Notes under the pieces: generated by a model | Database searches by the model: none | Told to the model about the DNA's origin: nothing | What the model saw: the letters and a program-made list of their open reading frames with translations, nothing else | From: SIG440 sp045580025 | GTDB taxonomy: Bacteria > Bacillota > Clostridia > Monoglobales > Monoglobaceae | Direction: 5' to 3' | NCBI GenBank assembly: GCA_045580025.1 | Contig: JAZNNB010000036.1 | Location: forward strand, 1-7,039 | DNA: 7,039 nt | Made by a program: the position numbers and the translations under genes | In this document: one piece after another, positions 5,707 through 7,039 of the stretch | How positions within the stretch are numbered: position 1 is the first letter of the stretch | Layout: each line of letters opens with the position of its first letter

Positions 5707-6155
5707 CCCAAAATTTCCTTACTGTCAAGTAAAATAGTGAACGGTCCGTCATTCACAAGAGACACCTTCATATCTGCGCCAAAAATTCCGCACTCTGTAT
5801 TCTTAAAAAGCTCCCGACATCTCACCAGCACATATTCATAAAGCTCCTCCGCCAGTTGCGGAGCTCCTGCATTTATAAAACTTGGTCGGTTACCTTTTCT
5901 GCAATCCGCATACAGCGTAAACTGTGACACCACTAAAACCTCGCCCTCTACCGCATCGATATTGAGGTTTGTTTTTCCCTCACTGTCCTCAAAAATGCGG
6001 AGCTTTGCAACCTTTTCAATCATCTTGTCCGCAATTTCTTTTGTATCCTCATTTGAAACGCCCAAAAGCAAAAGGTAGCCTTTGCCGATTTCTCCAACAG
6101 TTTTCCCCTCAACCTCTACTTTTGCACTAAGCACTCTTTGTAAAACGATTTTCAA
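5703..6155 (-). CDS. dtd: D-aminoacyl-tRNA deacylase (DTD), TTG start
   Basis: DTD hydrolyses D-aminoacyl-tRNAs (D-Tyr and others) to keep D-residues out of proteins; it acts as a cytoplasmic homodimer. With the TTG start the protein has 150 residues, the usual size, and begins MKIVLQRV like its relatives. Both signature regions are present: SQFTLYAD (77-84) with KGNRPSF (87-93), and the cross-subunit Gly-cisPro motif NDGPFT (Gly137-Pro138), where Phe139 replaces the more common Val. An ATG at 6176 would add seven residues, but it overlaps the -10 box of the promoter and would not be in the mRNA. AGAGGTG six bases before TTG supports the shorter form. It is the first gene of a two-gene unit with the folate cyclo-ligase. 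Confidence 0.95.
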   Translation of the reverse strand: MKIVLQRVLSAKVEVEGKTVGEIGKGYLLLLGVSNEDTKEIADKMIEKVAKLRIFEDSEGKTNLNIDAVEGEVLVVSQFTLYADCRKGNRPSFINAGAPQLAEELYEYVLVRCRELFKNTECGIFGADMKVSLVNDGPFTILLDSKEILG

Positions 6156-6161
6156 CTTTTT

Positions 6162-6168
6162 CACCTCT
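6162..6168 (-). promoter_or_regulatory. Ribosome binding site that fixes the dtd TTG start
   Basis: AGAGGTG on the minus strand lies six bases before TTG at 6155-6153. It is near the predicted RNA start (about 6168), so the dtd mRNA would have a leader of only about a dozen bases. Confidence 0.7.
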
Positions 6169-6174
6169 TTGACC

Positions 6175-6203
6175 ATTGTATCATAGCTAATCCGTTTTTT
6201 CAA
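6175..6203 (-). promoter_or_regulatory. Extended -10 promoter of dtd and the cyclo-ligase gene
   Basis: On the minus strand, TTGAAA (6198-6203), a 17-bp spacer and TACAAT (6175-6180) preceded by TATGA form a near-consensus sigma-A promoter with an extended -10. The last bases of TACAAT supply the ATG that a gene caller could mistake for the dtd start. Confidence 0.82.
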
Positions 6204-6212
6204 CACCCACAA

Positions 6213-6240
6213 TAAAAAACACACTCATTTGAGAGTGTGT
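6213..6240 (-). terminator. Terminator of the 77-codon gene
   Basis: On the minus strand, ACACACTC (6240-6233) pairs with GAGTGTGT (6226-6219) across a 6-nt loop, followed by a run of six Ts (6219-6214). It lies about 10 bp after the stop of the 77-codon gene and directly before the dtd promoter, separating the two units. Confidence 0.88.
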
Positions 6241-6249
6241 CTTTATGAA

Positions 6250-6483
6250 TTATTTATTGTTTTTCTGCCATTCTTTTGCTCTTTCGGCAGACATTCTTGT
6301 TATGGCTTCTTTGGGGTACTTTGATTCCTCCCCGCCGTTGGTATAAAGAAAATACTTGCCGTCCTTTGTCATATAAAGGCTTTCTTCATATCCATCTATA
6401 TCACCAAATTCTCCTACCGTATTTTTCGCAATAAGCTCAGCTGTCTCTGTGTCATATTCGACTTTTGAAATTATTTTTTTCAC
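6250..6483 (-). CDS. Small protein of unknown function, 77 residues, GTG start
   Basis: The start is a GTG at 6483 with GAGGAGG seven bases upstream. A dedicated promoter and a strong terminator frame it as a single-gene unit. The sequence opens MKKIISKVEYDTETAELIA, then has an acidic middle and the strand-like SLYMTKDGKYFLYTNGG, then SKYPKEAI and a basic end with AKEWQKNNK. The layout (K-VYDTETA, LY-TK-G-YFLY-GG, SKY) resembles, from memory, a family of small hypothetical proteins frequent in Clostridia and Firmicute mobile elements. I know no function for them. The aromatic and Gly-rich centre suggests a small beta-sheet domain. It has no signal peptide or membrane segment. Confidence 0.8.
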   Translation of the reverse strand: MKKIISKVEYDTETAELIAKNTVGEFGDIDGYEESLYMTKDGKYFLYTNGGEESKYPKEAITRMSAERAKEWQKNNK

Positions 6484-6517
6484 AACAATACCTCCTCAAA
6501 ATTTCTCTTACACTATT

Positions 6518-6546
6518 ACTTTACCACACTTGACAACAAATATCAA
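6518..6546 (-). promoter_or_regulatory. Promoter of the 77-codon gene
   Basis: On the minus strand, TTGATA (6541-6546), a 17-bp spacer and TAAAGT (6518-6523) with TGTGG before it (extended -10). The -10 hexamer is imperfect but the spacing and extension fit. The -35 lies within an AT-rich inverted repeat (6540-6562). Confidence 0.6.
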
Positions 6547-6562
6547 TAAAAATTTTTGATAT
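6540..6562. repeat. AT-rich inverted repeat overlapping a -35 box
   Basis: ATATCAA (6540-6546) and TTGATAT (6556-6562) are exact inverted copies around an A/T core. The site lies between the two small genes, 3 bp beyond the stop of the upstream one and over the -35 of the downstream one. It could be a weak terminator or an operator, or chance in AT-rich DNA. Confidence 0.35.
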
Positions 6563-6565
6563 ATT

Positions 6566-6850
6566 TTAAAATTTGGTGTCGAATAAAATATCAATATGCA
6601 ACACAAACAAACTGTTTTTGAAGAAAAAAACAACAACTATAAAGGTTTGACATTCTGTTATTTGTATCATCTCGTCATAACAAGCTTTAACCTTGTCAAG
6701 CAATTCTTTTTCCTGCTCGTTTAAGTTTTTGAGCAATTCTTCTTCATTTTTGGTTAATAACCTGAATACCTTGTCAAACTTTCTTTGACTTTGAAATGGC
6801 CGTTCCATCGGATTTATATTTCCATACCAGAATTCTTCAAGCACCTTCAT
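6566..6850 (-). CDS. Small DUF6809-like protein with an atypical C-terminus
   Basis: The ATG at 6850 has an excellent AAGGGAGGTG seven bases upstream and a promoter further up, so the gene looks expressed. Residues 1-70 (MKVLEEFWYGNINPMERPF, then a charged helical stretch with EEELLKNLNEQEKELLDKV and a final ECQTFI) resemble, from memory, a common small Firmicute family labelled DUF6809. In that family I expect a continuation like GF-LG-RL--E. Here, after a run of seven Ts, the last 24 residues become hydrophobic and Phe/Val-rich (VVVFFFKNSLF) and end in DTKF. Neither other frame restores a family-like tail, so a simple single frameshift is not the answer; 3' replacement or decay is likelier. 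Function is unknown. It may be a degraded gene. Confidence 0.6.
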   Translation of the reverse strand: MKVLEEFWYGNINPMERPFQSQRKFDKVFRLLTKNEEELLKNLNEQEKELLDKVKACYDEMIQITECQTFIVVVFFFKNSLFVLHIDILFDTKF

Positions 6851-6876
6851 TTGATTTCACCTCCCTTGTAGCACAA

Positions 6877-6905
6877 ACACTACCACAAGAAAGTTCATAA
6901 GTCAA
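6877..6905 (-). promoter_or_regulatory. Possible promoter of the DUF6809-like gene
   Basis: On the minus strand, TTGACT (6900-6905), a 17-bp spacer and TAGTGT (6877-6882) preceded by TGTGG. The -10 hexamer is weak (three of six), but the -35, the exact spacing and the extended -10 support it. AT-rich sequence upstream (about 6926-6960) could help polymerase binding. Confidence 0.45.
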
Positions 6906-6925
6906 CGAAGACTAACTATGAAATG

Positions 6926-7039
6926 TCAATATATTTTTAAAAATTTTTTAAATTCTTTTAGCAATGTAAAAATGGGTATAGCAAACAGACCTCCAAAAGA
7001 AGCCACTTGAAATTTAATAGATGGATTACGCTGCAGGAT
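6926..7039 (-). CDS. Possible C-terminal end of a leftward gene, cut by the window
   Basis: Reading left from the window edge, an open frame of 37 codons ends at TGA (6928-6926). It reads ILQRNPSIKFQVASF, then GGLFAIPIFTLLKE, and ends FKKFLKIY. The pattern of a polar helix, a hydrophobic segment with Gly and Pro, and a basic tail looks protein-like, perhaps a short membrane segment. No start or family can be seen, and the 3' part lies in very AT-rich DNA, so it may be chance. Confidence 0.35.
   Translation of the reverse strand: MLQRNPSIKFQVASFGGLFAIPIFTLLKEFKKFLKIY

Noticed and set aside
6575..6585. TGTCGAA, a match to a Spo0A box
   Set aside because: It is a seven-base match inside the 3' end of a small gene, far from a promoter in the right position. 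Chance is enough to explain it.

Overview
The window looks like chromosomal DNA of an AT-rich Gram-positive anaerobe, most likely a member of the Clostridia. Supporting signs are strong AAAGGAG-type ribosome binding sites, intrinsic terminators with U-tracts, a tRNA-Phe-type T-box leader on pheST, and small proteins of kinds common in Clostridia. This placement is an inference from gene content, not a database result.

Layout, left to right. Bases 1-120 hold a 26-bp direct repeat (2-27 and 94-119) around a perfect terminator-like hairpin. A leftward alpha/beta-hydrolase (esterase) gene fills 150-794. Its promoter and the rightward pheST promoter are back to back, with -35 boxes 3 bp apart. The pheST transcript begins with a T-box leader (about 910-1155) that reads a Phe codon and ends in a terminator. 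It is followed by pheS (1193-2245) and pheT (2268-4628), 22 bp apart, and a perfect palindromic terminator.

The most interesting stretch is 4740-4946. A near-consensus promoter starts a roughly 150-nt RNA. It can fold into two stacked 15-bp helices, an inner hairpin, a 14-bp pseudoknot or alternative pairing, and a strong terminator. The T-tract runs straight into the ribosome binding site of a 54-codon gene (4947-5111). This is the layout of a terminator-controlled regulatory leader, or of a stable small RNA with read-through into a small gene. I do not recognise the RNA class.

The rest is on the minus strand. dtd (D-aminoacyl-tRNA deacylase) and a 5-formyltetrahydrofolate cyclo-ligase gene overlap by 4 bp and share one promoter. 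The dtd start is most likely a TTG, because the upstream ATG lies inside the -10 box. Upstream are two small genes of unknown function, each with its own promoter: a 77-codon gene with a clear terminator, and a 94-codon gene whose C-terminus looks replaced. At the right edge there may be the last 37 codons of another leftward gene.

Functionally, pheST and dtd both serve aminoacyl-tRNA quality and supply: PheRS charges tRNA-Phe, its beta subunit edits mischarged tRNA, and DTD removes D-amino acids from tRNA. The T-box ties pheST expression to uncharged tRNA-Phe. The cyclo-ligase recycles 5-formyl-THF in folate metabolism. The remaining genes show no obvious link to these.
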